The notes under the pieces: generated by a model | Told to the model about the DNA's origin: nothing | Databases searched by the model: none | Seen by the model: the letters and a program-made list of their open reading frames with translations, nothing else | In this document: piece by piece, positions 18,085-26,710 of the stretch | Numbering within the stretch: the stretch's first letter is position 1 | Layout of the letters: each line of letters begins with the position of its first letter | From: Flavobacterium gelatinilyticum | GTDB taxonomy: Bacteria; Bacteroidota; Bacteroidia; Flavobacteriales; Flavobacteriaceae | Assembly: GCF_027111295.1 (NCBI RefSeq) | Contig: NZ_CP114287.1 | Span: forward strand, 5,022,001 to 5,086,000 | Reading direction: 5' to 3' | Length of the DNA: 64,000 nt | Translations under genes and position numbers: made by a program

Positions 18085-18504
18085 ATGGCAAAACTTTCTC
18101 GATCTCATTATATTTTTTCTCCCACAGCACTATTCTCTACAATTGGCTTGATCTGTCTGGTTTTGATCAATTTGTGTGTTTTATTTTTCTCTAATCAGGA
18201 ATTTTATGCTAAAAAAGCAGTTGCTGCATTCTTAGAATATGAAACTATGAAGGGAGACAAAAGTGGCTTAATGGTTAAGGTTACGAAGGATTTAAAACAC
18301 AAAGTGTTTTCTTTCTTAAATCTGAGATGGAAGAAAATGTCCATAAAGTACAAACAGCTGACAAGAAAAAATCAATTATCTGTCCTAGAGGACTACTACG
18401 CTGCTTTCAGCCCCGAATTGCGGGTGTGTTGTGCTCTTGACTTTTTATCTCACAAAAATGAATTTTCAGCACTTAAATACAGAAAATTAGTGCTTTATTT
18501 CTAG
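18085..18504 (+). CDS. Small membrane-anchored protein of unknown function
   Basis: A protein of 139 residues with one hydrophobic helix at about residues 15-36, followed by a basic, helical soluble part and a Cys pair in LRVCCALDF near residue 114. I do not recognise the family. It lies alone between the nrfH promoter and the narK promoter, so it may belong to the nitrate/nitrite regulon. That rests on position only. The in-frame ATG at 18085 is the first available. Confidence 0.5.
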   Translation: MAKLSRSHYIFSPTALFSTIGLICLVLINLCVLFFSNQEFYAKKAVAAFLEYETMKGDKSGLMVKVTKDLKHKVFSFLNLRWKKMSIKYKQLTRKNQLSVLEDYYAAFSPELRVCCALDFLSHKNEFSALKYRKLVLYF

Positions 18505-18557
18505 TTATTTAGGATGTTTTTAAATAAGACAAAAATATCTTTTTGTATGATATATTA

Positions 18558-18600
18558 TGATATATGTCATGTTTGGTAAGAATTTTAGGCTCTAATTTTG
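18558..18600 (+). promoter_or_regulatory. narK promoter with FNR/CRP-like operator
   Basis: TTTG at 18572-18575 and TAATTTTG at 18593-18600 (17-nt spacer) form a -33/-7 pair; the predicted start is about 18607, 46 nt before the narK ATG. TGATATATGTCA (18558-18569) matches TGAT-N4-ATCA with one mismatch and is centred about 43 nt upstream of the start. This mirrors the nrfH promoter. Confidence 0.55.
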
Positions 18601-18652
18601 CCAGTATAATTGAGAATAATCACTCGGTATGTTCAAATAATCCAGATAGTTT

Positions 18653-20138
18653 ATGAGTAATTTATCCCAATCTCACAGAATTTTATTTCTTAACACACTT
18701 GCTTTTACAGTGTGTTTTGCCTGCTGGACATTAAATGGTGTTCTGGTTACTTTTTTGGCAGATAAAGGAATATTTAATTTTACGGTAATAGAAACAGGCT
18801 GGCTTCTGGGTATTCCTATCCTGTCAGGCTCTGTTTTCAGGCTTCCGGTAGGAATCTTAACGGATAAATACGGCGGAAAAGTTGTTTTTTCGACGCTGCT
18901 GTTACTTTGTTCAATACCGCTTTTTTTACTGCCTTTTGCAGGCTCTTTCTGGAGTTTTGCCATTTTAAGTTTTTTCTTCGGATTGGTAGGAACCAGCTTT
19001 GCTGTCGGAATAGGATATACATCAGTCTGGTATCCAAAAGAATGGCAGGGAAGGGCTTTGGGAATCTTTGGAATGGGGAATGCCGGTGCCGCAATTACCA
19101 CTTTTATAGCGCCAACTTTATTAAATAGTTTATCAAAGGAAGATCCTGTTAACGGATGGAAAATGCTTCCTGTAATTTATGCTGCAACGCTTGTAATTAT
19201 TGGAATTCTTTTTCTGGTTTTTACTAAAAATAAAACCAATCAGGGTGTTTCAAAATCAATGGGCGAATTATTATCACCGCTTAAAAAGACAAGGGTCTGG
19301 CGTTTTGGAACTTATTATTTCTTAGTATTTGGTTTTTTTGTAGCGTATTCCCAGTGGCTTCTTCCAAACTTTATGAATGTTTACGGTACTACTTTAGTAA
19401 TGGGAGGTATGTTTGCTACAATGTTCAGCCTTCCGTCTGGAGTAATCAGGGCTTTTGGAGGATATCTTTCAGATAAGTTCGGAGCCAGAAAAGTGATGTA
19501 CTGGGTTTTGGGTTCTTCTATAGTAATCAGTTTTTTATTGATGTTCCCAAAAATGGAAATCTTTACGGCAGGTCCGGGCGTTATGTCTTTAAGTAACGGA
19601 ACTGTAACGGAAATCACAGCAGATAAAATAGTAGTGAATGGAAAAATACATGAGATAAATCCTAAAAAAAAAAGCTGAAGCTGATAATGAAACCGCAGTT
19701 TTCCCCGTTAAAAAATCATGGCAGGAAATAGTGGTTGAACAAAATCAGGAAGTTAAAAAGAAAGAATTATTAGCAAAAGGAATTACGCAAATCAGCTTTA
19801 GCGCTAATCTATGGGTCTATCTGGTTTTGGTAATACTGATAGGGATTTCATGGGGAATAGGAAAAGCAGCTGTATACAAACACATTCCGGAATATTTTCC
19901 AAATGAAGTAGGAGTTGTAGGCGGAATGGTAGGTTTAATAGGCGGTCTGGGAGGTTTTTTAGGTCCGATAATTTTTGGTTACCTCCTCAATTACACCGGA
20001 CTATGGACAAGTTCGTGGATATTTATATTTATAGTTTCAGTACTCTGTATGCTTTGGATGCACAGAACAATTATAAATGCAATGCGAAGCAAATCACCTG
20101 ATTTTACAAGAGAAATAGAAGATAATAATAAAAATTAA
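18653..20138 (+). CDS. narK: NarK-type nitrate/nitrite MFS transporter, interrupted by a frameshift at a poly-A run
   Basis: An MFS transporter of the NarK/NNP family. The conserved nitrate-signature glycines are in GIFGMGNAGAAITTF. The first frame ends after 341 residues, right after a run of ten A (19664-19673) followed by AGC TGA. The remaining helices (ending about 20138) are encoded in another frame. Removing one A, or adding two, joins both parts without a stop to about 494 residues, the usual length. The break falls in a long polar loop. It may be transcriptional slippage, a phase-variable tract, a real mutation or a sequencing error. A GTG in the second part at 19731 is not a convincing separate start. 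Confidence 0.85.
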
Positions 20139-20149
20139 ATTAAATAGAG

Positions 20150-21742
20150 ATGAAAACCTGGTTAGACAAGTGGAACCCTGAAGATGAGGCATACTGGAAT
20201 TCTGGAGGCAGTAAGATTGCATGGAGAACTTTAATTATAACAACAATTACATTAACGCTGTCATTTGCCTCATGGTTTATGATGAGTGTTATTGCAGTTA
20301 AGTTACCCGGATTAGGATTTAATTTTTCAAAAGACCAGCTTTTCTGGTTAACTGCTATACCGGGATTAGCAGCAGGATTTCTGCGAATTATTCATACTTT
20401 CCTGCTGCCAATATTTGGGACAAGACATATTGTATCTTTTGCAACGGCCATTAAATTGATTCCGGTAATTGGGATTGGCTTTGCTATTATGGATGTAAAT
20501 ACACCATTCTGGGTTTTTGCGGTCTTAGCATTTACAACAGGTTTTGGCGGTGGAGATTTTTCTTCTTACATGCCAAGTACAAGTTTGTTTTTCCCGCAGC
20601 GTTTAAAAGGAACAGCGCTTGGGATACAGGCGGGAATTGGAAATTTTGGTGTTTCGCTGGCACAATTCGTAACACCTATGGTGATTAGTATTGGAATTTT
20701 TGGTGCATCAACTGTATTTACCAGTATTGATCCGAAAGAAACCCTTGCCGTATTTCAAAATTCACCGATAGAGAGACAAAAAGAAGTTTTTTCAGCTCTT
20801 GATACTGAAGTACAGGTAAGAATATTATCTAATGTAAAGAAAAATGTAGTCGATTCTGTAAGCACAGCAGTAAACTCTCAGGATAATACGATTATATTTT
20901 CGTCACTTCCTGTGAAGGCAAAAGCAAAAGCAATTGCAAACGCGAATCCAAAATTAGCCGAAAAAATACTAAACAATATTAGTGCAGAAAATACGGCTGT
21001 TAAAAATAAACCAATCTACCTGCAGTCTGCTGCATTTTGGTTTGCACCATTTTTAATCATTATGGCACTTGTAAGCTGGTTTTATTTAAAAAGTATACCA
21101 ATGAAAGCTTCTGTGAAAGAACAGCTGGACATCTTTTCAAACAAACATACTTGGTATTGTACCATAACCTACGTGATGACTTTTGGAACTTTTGCAGGCC
21201 TTTCTGCCGCATTCCCGCTTATGATTAAATTTTTATACGGAGATTTTCCAAATGCACCTGACCCGCTGGTATATGCATTTTATGGCCCGCTGATTGGTTC
21301 TGCAAGCCGAATTGCTTTTGGATTTGTGGCCGATAAAGTAGGAGGTGCTATCTTAACTACGATAACAGGATTAGGAATTTTAGCAGGATCAGTACTTTTA
21401 ATAACAGAAGATCTGGTTGCACCAACAAGTATGGATCAGTTCCCGCTTTTTGTAACAGTAATTCTGGCAATGTTCTTTTTTACCGGAATTGGTAATGCAG
21501 GTACTTTTAGACAATATCCGGTCATCTTTAAAGAAAATCCGCGTCAGGCAGCAGGGGTTATTGGATGGACAGCTGCAATAGCTGCTTTCGGACCTTTTAT
21601 CTTTTCTAAATTGATAGGAAATAACATTTCTGCCAACGGAACCGTAAATCAATTCTTTCTTGGTGTCGCTTTTTTTGCTATATTAGCTACAGGTATCAAT
21701 TGGTGGTTCTATAATCGTAAGAATTGTGAAAAACCAAGTTAA
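20150..21742 (+). CDS. narK: Second NarK-type nitrate/nitrite MFS transporter
   Basis: A transporter of 530 residues that starts 11 nt after narK. The NNP signature is GIQAGIGNFGVSLAQF (about 158-173). A hydrophilic insert of about 100 residues (about 190-290), rich in Lys, Asn and Ala, splits helices 6 and 7 and is absent from the usual 400-460-residue NarK. Tandem NarK1/NarK2 pairs can work as nitrate/proton symporter and nitrate/nitrite antiporter. Which is which cannot be told here. The pair leads the nitrate reductase genes. Confidence 0.9.
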   Translation: MKTWLDKWNPEDEAYWNSGGSKIAWRTLIITTITLTLSFASWFMMSVIAVKLPGLGFNFSKDQLFWLTAIPGLAAGFLRIIHTFLLPIFGTRHIVSFATAIKLIPVIGIGFAIMDVNTPFWVFAVLAFTTGFGGGDFSSYMPSTSLFFPQRLKGTALGIQAGIGNFGVSLAQFVTPMVISIGIFGASTVFTSIDPKETLAVFQNSPIERQKEVFSALDTEVQVRILSNVKKNVVDSVSTAVNSQDNTIIFSSLPVKAKAKAIANANPKLAEKILNNISAENTAVKNKPIYLQSAAFWFAPFLIIMALVSWFYLKSIPMKASVKEQLDIFSNKHTWYCTITYVMTFGTFAGLSAAFPLMIKFLYGDFPNAPDPLVYAFYGPLIGSASRIAFGFVADKVGGAILTTITGLGILAGSVLLITEDLVAPTSMDQFPLFVTVILAMFFFTGIGNAGTFRQYPVIFKENPRQAAGVIGWTAAIAAFGPFIFSKLIGNNISANGTVNQFFLGVAFFAILATGINWWFYNRKNCEKPS

Positions 21743-21772
21743 ATAAGTAATCATTAAACTAAAAAATTAAGG

Positions 21773-22822
21773 ATGAAAAACAGAACATTTAATACCAAAG
21801 CTTTACTTGTTGCTTCGCTGGTCTCAATACTTACGATCGTATTTGTATTTTACGGCTCAAGAGAACTGCAAAATTTTGATGCAGCATTAATTACTTATTT
21901 ATTCGGAACCGTATTTGCTTTCTTCGGAATTGTTTATCGATATACAGTCTGGTTACAGCGTCCGCCTACATGGATGTATTTTAAAAGAAGTATCAAATTT
22001 CTTTTTACCGGAAAAATATTTGCTCATTTATGGTTTTTAGGAAAAGAATCTGTGCAGAATATTGTGCTGCAGAAATTCATTTATCCCAGAAGTAAATACC
22101 GCTGGTTCGCGCATTTTTGTATTGCGTTAGGCTGTTTATCGGCTTTTGCCATTACAATTCCGCTTACATTTGGATGGATTCATTTTACACTAGCGCCTAA
22201 TTCCATTTCGATTTATGAAGCACATTTCTTCGGATTTAAAATGATGGATTTTGAAATAGGATCATTTATGGCATTTCTTATTTTTCATGCTCTAAACTGG
22301 TCTTCATGGCTTGTAATTATTGGTTCTGCTTATTATTTAAGAAGAAGATTAACCAATCCCGGATTAATTGCAACACAGACTTTTGAAGGTGATTTACTGC
22401 CTCTGATTTTACTTATTGCTATTTCTGTAACCGGTTTGTGTTTGACCTATTCATATCAGTTTATGAAAGGTTTTGCCTATGATTTCCTTGCCGTAATTCA
22501 CGCTGTAACTGTAATTATGTTTTTGATCTGGATTCCATTTGGAAAATTCTTCCACATCATCCAGCGTCCGGCACAAATTGGAGCACATATATATAAACAG
22601 GAAGGAATTAAGAAAGGAATGGCGGTTTGTCCTCATACAGGAGAAGAATTCGCAACAAAACTTCATATAGATGATCTAAAAATTGTAACAAACCAGTTAG
22701 GTTTTGATTTTAGCCACGAAGACGGAACTTCCCACCTTGATCTAAGTCCCGAAGGAAAAAGATCACGTTTAGCACAAGCACATTTAAAAGCCCGACTAGA
22801 AGGCGGTAATTTATTTGGATAA
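21773..22822 (+). CDS. NarI-like b-type cytochrome membrane subunit
   Basis: An integral membrane protein of 349 residues with about six helices. Histidines lie within or at the ends of helices: His114 in RWFAHFCIALG, His172 in FLIFHALNW, His243 in VIHAVTVIMF and His261 in FGKFFHIIQRP. The last two resemble the heme-ligand spacing of NarI/respiratory gamma subunits. The C-terminal 80 residues are soluble (HTGEEFATKLHIDDL). Placed between the nitrate transporters and the nitrate reductase, it is probably the quinol-oxidising anchor. Heme content and orientation are inference. Confidence 0.65.
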   Translation: MKNRTFNTKALLVASLVSILTIVFVFYGSRELQNFDAALITYLFGTVFAFFGIVYRYTVWLQRPPTWMYFKRSIKFLFTGKIFAHLWFLGKESVQNIVLQKFIYPRSKYRWFAHFCIALGCLSAFAITIPLTFGWIHFTLAPNSISIYEAHFFGFKMMDFEIGSFMAFLIFHALNWSSWLVIIGSAYYLRRRLTNPGLIATQTFEGDLLPLILLIAISVTGLCLTYSYQFMKGFAYDFLAVIHAVTVIMFLIWIPFGKFFHIIQRPAQIGAHIYKQEGIKKGMAVCPHTGEEFATKLHIDDLKIVTNQLGFDFSHEDGTSHLDLSPEGKRSRLAQAHLKARLEGGNLFG

Positions 22823-22828
22823 TATTAA

Positions 22829-22911
22829 AAAGTTTCAGGTTTAATATGTTTCACGTCTCAGGTTCACATGACAACTTGAAACTTGAAACTTGAAACTTGG
22901 AACCTGACACG
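22829..22911. repeat. Tandem GAAACTT-type intergenic repeat
   Basis: Four near-tandem copies of a heptamer ACTTGAA at about 22872-22900, preceded by related AGTTTCAGGTTTAA sequence. Similar sequence recurs at 28030-28063 and 40661-40860, always between genes. It looks like a short interspersed repeat of this genome. Confidence 0.6.
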
Positions 22912-22955
22912 AGGCTTTAGCCGAATTGGTGAAGCAAACAAAAAAAAACAAAAAA

Positions 22956-25172
22956 ATGGCAAAACTACCAGTATCAATAGAAAAAATAATAGAAGACTTT
23001 GGACCGCATTTGAATTACTCTCCCCTTGATGGTTATGAGGGAAGAGATGAACCGGATGATGTTGTAAAAACACACTGTTGTTTTTGCGGTATGCAGTGTG
23101 GTATCCAGTTAATGGTAAAAGAAAATAAAGTGGTAGGTTTTGAGCCCTGGATGGAATTTCCTTTTAATGAAGGGCGTTTATGTCCAAAAGGGGTTCAGCG
23201 TTATTTGCAAAACAACCACCCGGACCGTCTTTTACACCCAATACAAAGAGTAGAAGGAAAAGGTTTTGAAAAAGTGTCATGGGATGATGCCATGGATAAA
23301 ACGGTTTCCGAAATAAAACGAATTCAGGAAAAATACGGAAAACATGCTTTTTCAATGTTATCAGGTGTTTCTCTTACCAACGAAAAAAGTTATTTAGTTG
23401 GAAAATTTGCCCGCGTTGCATTAAAAACAAGAAACCTGGATTACAATGGAAGACTTTGTATGGTGAGTGCCGGTGCAGGGAATAAAAAAGCATTTGGTTT
23501 AGACCGTGCATCAAACAATTATTCAGATTTAGAATATGCCGAAGTAATCATCGTTACAGGAGCAAACATCAGCGAAACTTTTCCAACCTTAACGCACTGG
23601 GTATGGAAAGCAAGGGATCGTGGCGCAAAATTAATTGTGATTGATCCAAGAATGATTCCGCTTGCCAGAACTGCAGATATTCATCTTGATGTAAGACCCG
23701 GAACAGATTCTGCTTTGTACGGTGCTATGCTGAAATATCTGGTAGATCACGATATGCTGGATCACGATTTTATCGATAATCATACATCCGGTTTTCAGGA
23801 AACAATCGATGCCGTAAAAGATTATACTTTAGAATGGGCAGAAGAAGTAACCGGAATTGATAAAGAAAAAATAAGAGCTGCCGCTGAGTTATGGGGAAAA
23901 GCCAAAACAAGCTTTTTACTGCATGCCCGCGGTATCGAACACCACTCAAAAGGAGTTGATAATGTTGTAGGCTGTATTAATCTTGTACTGGCCACAGGAA
24001 GAATAGGAAAACCCTATTGTGGTTACGGAACCATTACGGGGCAGGGAAATGGTCAGGGAGGAAGAGAGCACGGACATAAATGTGATCAGCTTCCCGGAAA
24101 CAGAGATATTGAAAATCCGGAGCACCGTAAATATATTTCTGAAGTTTGGGGAATCGATGAGAAAGATATGCCTGGAAAAGGACTCACCGCTTATGAGATA
24201 ATCGAAGCGATCCATAGAGATGAAATCAAAGGATTAATTTCGATTTGTTTTAATCCGCTGGTTTCACTTCCAAATAATAATTACGTACGATCTGCCCTTG
24301 AAAAATTAGAGTTTTATGTGTGTATCGATTTCTTTTTAAATGAAACAGCCAGACATGCCGATATTGTTCTGGCAGGATCTTTACAGGAAGAAGAAGAAGG
24401 CACGACAACCTCTGCAGAAGGTCGCGTTATCCGAATCAGGCAGGCAGTAACGCCTCCGGGAGAAGCCAGAACCGATACTTCAATATTACTGGAAATTGCG
24501 AAAAGACTGGGCGAAGAAGATAAATTCACGTACGACAGCAGCGAAGCGATTTTTAACGAACTGCGTGTAGCTTCAAAAGGAGGAACAGCAGATTACTTTG
24601 GAATTACGTATAAAAAAGTAGAAGATAATATGGGCGTTTTCTGGCCTTGTCCAACCGAGGATCATCCGGGAACACCAAGATTATGGGAAGACAGGAAATT
24701 TAAAACACCTGACGGAAAAGCACATTTTAATCCCGCTCCTTATAAACTGCCGGGCGAGGTTACAGATGAAGAATACCCGATAACTTTAACAACCGGACGT
24801 GTTGTTTCGCAGTATTTAAGTGGTACACAAACCCGAAGAATTGGAAAACTGGTAGATCAGTTTCCGGAACCAATGGTAGAAATTCACCCTGAAATGGCCG
24901 CTAAATACGGAATTAAACAACGTGAATTAGTGAGAGTAGTAACCAGAAGAGGTGAAGGAACTTTCCCTGCCAATATTGTAGAAACTATTAGAAAAGATAC
25001 TGTTTTTATTCCCTATCACTGGCCGGGAACAAAATCGGCCAATCAGTTAACACCGGGAACTTTGGATCCAATTTCTAAAATTCCGGAATTTAAAGTATGT
25101 GCCTGTTTGTTAGAGCCGCAGGGAACAATTGCCCCGCCGGCAAAAGAATCAGGAGCTTATGCAAGTGTTTAA
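22956..25172 (+). CDS. Molybdopterin nitrate reductase catalytic subunit
   Basis: A bis-MGD oxidoreductase of 738 residues, counted from the ATG at 22956; an in-frame TTG 30 nt upstream is less likely. Four [4Fe-4S] cysteines lie near the start (C41-x2-C44-x3-C48, then C76 in LCPKG). Cys168 in [12 protein letters not shown] is the probable Mo ligand, as in Nap/Nas enzymes and unlike the Asp of NarG. It carries no Tat signal, so it looks cytoplasmic. The length is close to NasA/NarB (700-740). It is followed by a ferredoxin and a Rieske protein. Nitrate is the likely substrate from context; other oxyanions cannot be excluded. Confidence 0.85.
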   Translation: MAKLPVSIEKIIEDFGPHLNYSPLDGYEGRDEPDDVVKTHCCFCGMQCGIQLMVKENKVVGFEPWMEFPFNEGRLCPKGVQRYLQNNHPDRLLHPIQRVEGKGFEKVSWDDAMDKTVSEIKRIQEKYGKHAFSMLSGVSLTNEKSYLVGKFARVALKTRNLDYNGRLCMVSAGAGNKKAFGLDRASNNYSDLEYAEVIIVTGANISETFPTLTHWVWKARDRGAKLIVIDPRMIPLARTADIHLDVRPGTDSALYGAMLKYLVDHDMLDHDFIDNHTSGFQETIDAVKDYTLEWAEEVTGIDKEKIRAAAELWGKAKTSFLLHARGIEHHSKGVDNVVGCINLVLATGRIGKPYCGYGTITGQGNGQGGREHGHKCDQLPGNRDIENPEHRKYISEVWGIDEKDMPGKGLTAYEIIEAIHRDEIKGLISICFNPLVSLPNNNYVRSALEKLEFYVCIDFFLNETARHADIVLAGSLQEEEEGTTTSAEGRVIRIRQAVTPPGEARTDTSILLEIAKRLGEEDKFTYDSSEAIFNELRVASKGGTADYFGITYKKVEDNMGVFWPCPTEDHPGTPRLWEDRKFKTPDGKAHFNPAPYKLPGEVTDEEYPITLTTGRVVSQYLSGTQTRRIGKLVDQFPEPMVEIHPEMAAKYGIKQRELVRVVTRRGEGTFPANIVETIRKDTVFIPYHWPGTKSANQLTPGTLDPISKIPEFKVCACLLEPQGTIAPPAKESGAYASV

Positions 25173-25190
25173 TCTATAAAAAAAGAACTT

Positions 25191-25760
25191 ATGAATTTGA
25201 CGAATTTTAATACAAGCGAGGAGTTTTTTGTAGATATGCAGCGCTGTATAGGCTGTAAAGCCTGCGAAATGGCCTGCGCGGAATGTGAAACAAACGGCCA
25301 GCAGACATTAATCAGCGTGAATTATGTTGATCGTGCCTCTACCATTCAGACAACCGTACAGGTTTGTATGCATTGTGAAGATCCGGTTTGTGCCAATGTC
25401 TGTCCGGCAGACGCAATCTCTCAGGATGAATTTGGTGTGGTGCATACTGCTAATACAGAAAGATGCATTGGCTGCTCAAACTGTGTAATGGCCTGTCCTT
25501 TTGGAGTGCCGAAAAAAGTAGAAGAATACGATTTAATGATGAAATGTACCATGTGCTACGACAGAACAAGTGTAGGTAAAAAACCAATGTGTGCAACAGT
25601 ATGTCCAAGCGGTGCTTTATTTTACGGTACAAGAGCACAAATCGAAGAAATGAGACCTAACAGTACACCAATTAATAATTTCATTTTTGGTAAAGAGAAA
25701 GTAAAAACCAAGGTCAACATCATGATGCCAAAAGGCAGTACAGAATTACGAATTTATTAA
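25191..25760 (+). CDS. 4Fe-4S ferredoxin subunit (NrfC/NarH-like)
   Basis: An iron-sulfur protein of 189 residues with four cysteine clusters: CIGCKACEMAC near residue 16, CMHCEDPVCANVC near 61, CIGCSNCVMAC near 91 and CTMCYDRTSVGKKPMC near 119. This is the DmsB/NrfC/PhsB pattern with four [4Fe-4S] clusters. There is no signal peptide. It should pass electrons between the membrane subunits and the molybdenum subunit encoded 18 nt upstream. Confidence 0.88.
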   Translation: MNLTNFNTSEEFFVDMQRCIGCKACEMACAECETNGQQTLISVNYVDRASTIQTTVQVCMHCEDPVCANVCPADAISQDEFGVVHTANTERCIGCSNCVMACPFGVPKKVEEYDLMMKCTMCYDRTSVGKKPMCATVCPSGALFYGTRAQIEEMRPNSTPINNFIFGKEKVKTKVNIMMPKGSTELRIY

Positions 25761-25770
25761 ATGACGAGTC

Positions 25771-26283
25771 ATGTCTAAAGAAGATAATTTAAATGAAAAC
25801 TGGAAAAAAGATTTTCCGATAAAAAAACAAGAATCAACTCAGGTCAGCCGACGCGATTTTGCTAAATTCCTAACGTTTGTTTCCGGCGGTTTAATGGTTG
25901 GAAGCGGTTTTGTAACTGCAAAAGCATTTTTATTACCAAAAGAAGATGTTCAGGGCGAACACTTTATCTGCAATAAAGAAGATGTTCCTGTTGGAGGAAC
26001 CAGAGGTTTTGTTTTAGAAGGAAGCACCATTCCGTATATCTTGATACATCTCGAAAGCGGTGAATTCAAGGCTTATGAACAAAAATGTACTCATCTTTCC
26101 TGTTCAGTTTTTTACAAACCCGGAACCGGAATTATACATTGCCCTTGCCACGAAGGCTCTTTTGATGCTGCGACAGGCGATGTAATTGCAGGACCTCCGC
26201 CAAGAGCTTTACCGCAGTTAGAAGTAGTTTTTAAAGATAATGCTGTTTTTGTAAAAGCATTAATTGAAAAGAAAGACAGTTAA
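25771..26283 (+). CDS. Rieske [2Fe-2S] protein with Tat-type signal anchor
   Basis: A protein of 170 residues. A twin-arginine motif SRRDFAKF (about 26-33) precedes a hydrophobic segment (about 34-53), so the globular domain is exported and probably membrane-tethered. The Rieske ligands are complete: Cys106 and His108 in CTHLSC, Cys124 and His127 in CPCH, with Cys111/Cys126 for the disulfide. Rieske proteins normally pair with b-type cytochromes and take electrons from quinol. Here the nearby b-type cytochrome (21773-22822) may be the partner. The gene starts 10 nt after the ferredoxin. Confidence 0.9.
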   Translation: MSKEDNLNENWKKDFPIKKQESTQVSRRDFAKFLTFVSGGLMVGSGFVTAKAFLLPKEDVQGEHFICNKEDVPVGGTRGFVLEGSTIPYILIHLESGEFKAYEQKCTHLSCSVFYKPGTGIIHCPCHEGSFDAATGDVIAGPPPRALPQLEVVFKDNAVFVKALIEKKDS

Positions 26284-26299
26284 TTTAAATTTTTGAATT

Positions 26300-26548
26300 A
26301 TGAGTACGTTTAGAAGAAGCCAGAACCGTTCGAATCCTAATAAACTGAACAACATACTTTCGACACTGATATTTATTTTGATATTAAATGTCAGCATTCA
26401 GATTTGGCTTTTATATGCCTCTTTGAATAATGCACTGGATAATAATAAAGAGATTTTAATTCCCGCATTTATTGCTTCGGTAATTCTGTTTCTTATTGGT
26501 TTTTCATGGCTGTACTATCTTCCAAAGGGAAATTTCAGAAGAAAATAA
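26300..26548 (+). CDS. Small two-helix membrane protein (possibly DUF6755)
   Basis: A protein of 82 residues with a basic N-terminus and two hydrophobic helices (about 20-40 and 52-72), 16 nt after the Rieske gene. It resembles small membrane proteins found next to Rieske subunits, possibly the DUF6755 family; I am not certain of the number. It is likely a small subunit or assembly factor of the complex. Confidence 0.6.
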   Translation: MSTFRRSQNRSNPNKLNNILSTLIFILILNVSIQIWLLYASLNNALDNNKEILIPAFIASVILFLIGFSWLYYLPKGNFRRK

Positions 26549-26659
26549 AGATTCTTTTAATTCCTGGAAGCTTTCTTATTTTTTCTGAAAGTATTTGAAG
26601 TAATTGCGCTAAATTTATATTTTGAAAAAAAATAGGTACCAGGAATTCTAACTAAGTAA

Positions 26660-26686
26660 AAATACTTATATTTGCAATAAGTATTT
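26660..26686 (+). promoter_or_regulatory. moeA promoter overlapped by an inverted repeat
   Basis: TATATTTG at 26667-26674 fits the -7 box, with a start expected near 26681. The 10-bp arms AAATACTTAT (26660-26669) and ATAAGTATTT (26677-26686) flank it symmetrically. A protein bound here would cover the promoter, so a repressor operator is plausible. No -33 box at good spacing was seen. Confidence 0.45.
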
Positions 26687-26710
26687 TTTGCTTTATAAAG
26701 AAACAGCATA

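Noticed and set aside
19731..20138. Separate small MFS gene
   Set aside because: It is the C-terminal part of narK in another frame, joined by a one-base change at the A10 run. Its start is a GTG in a linker.
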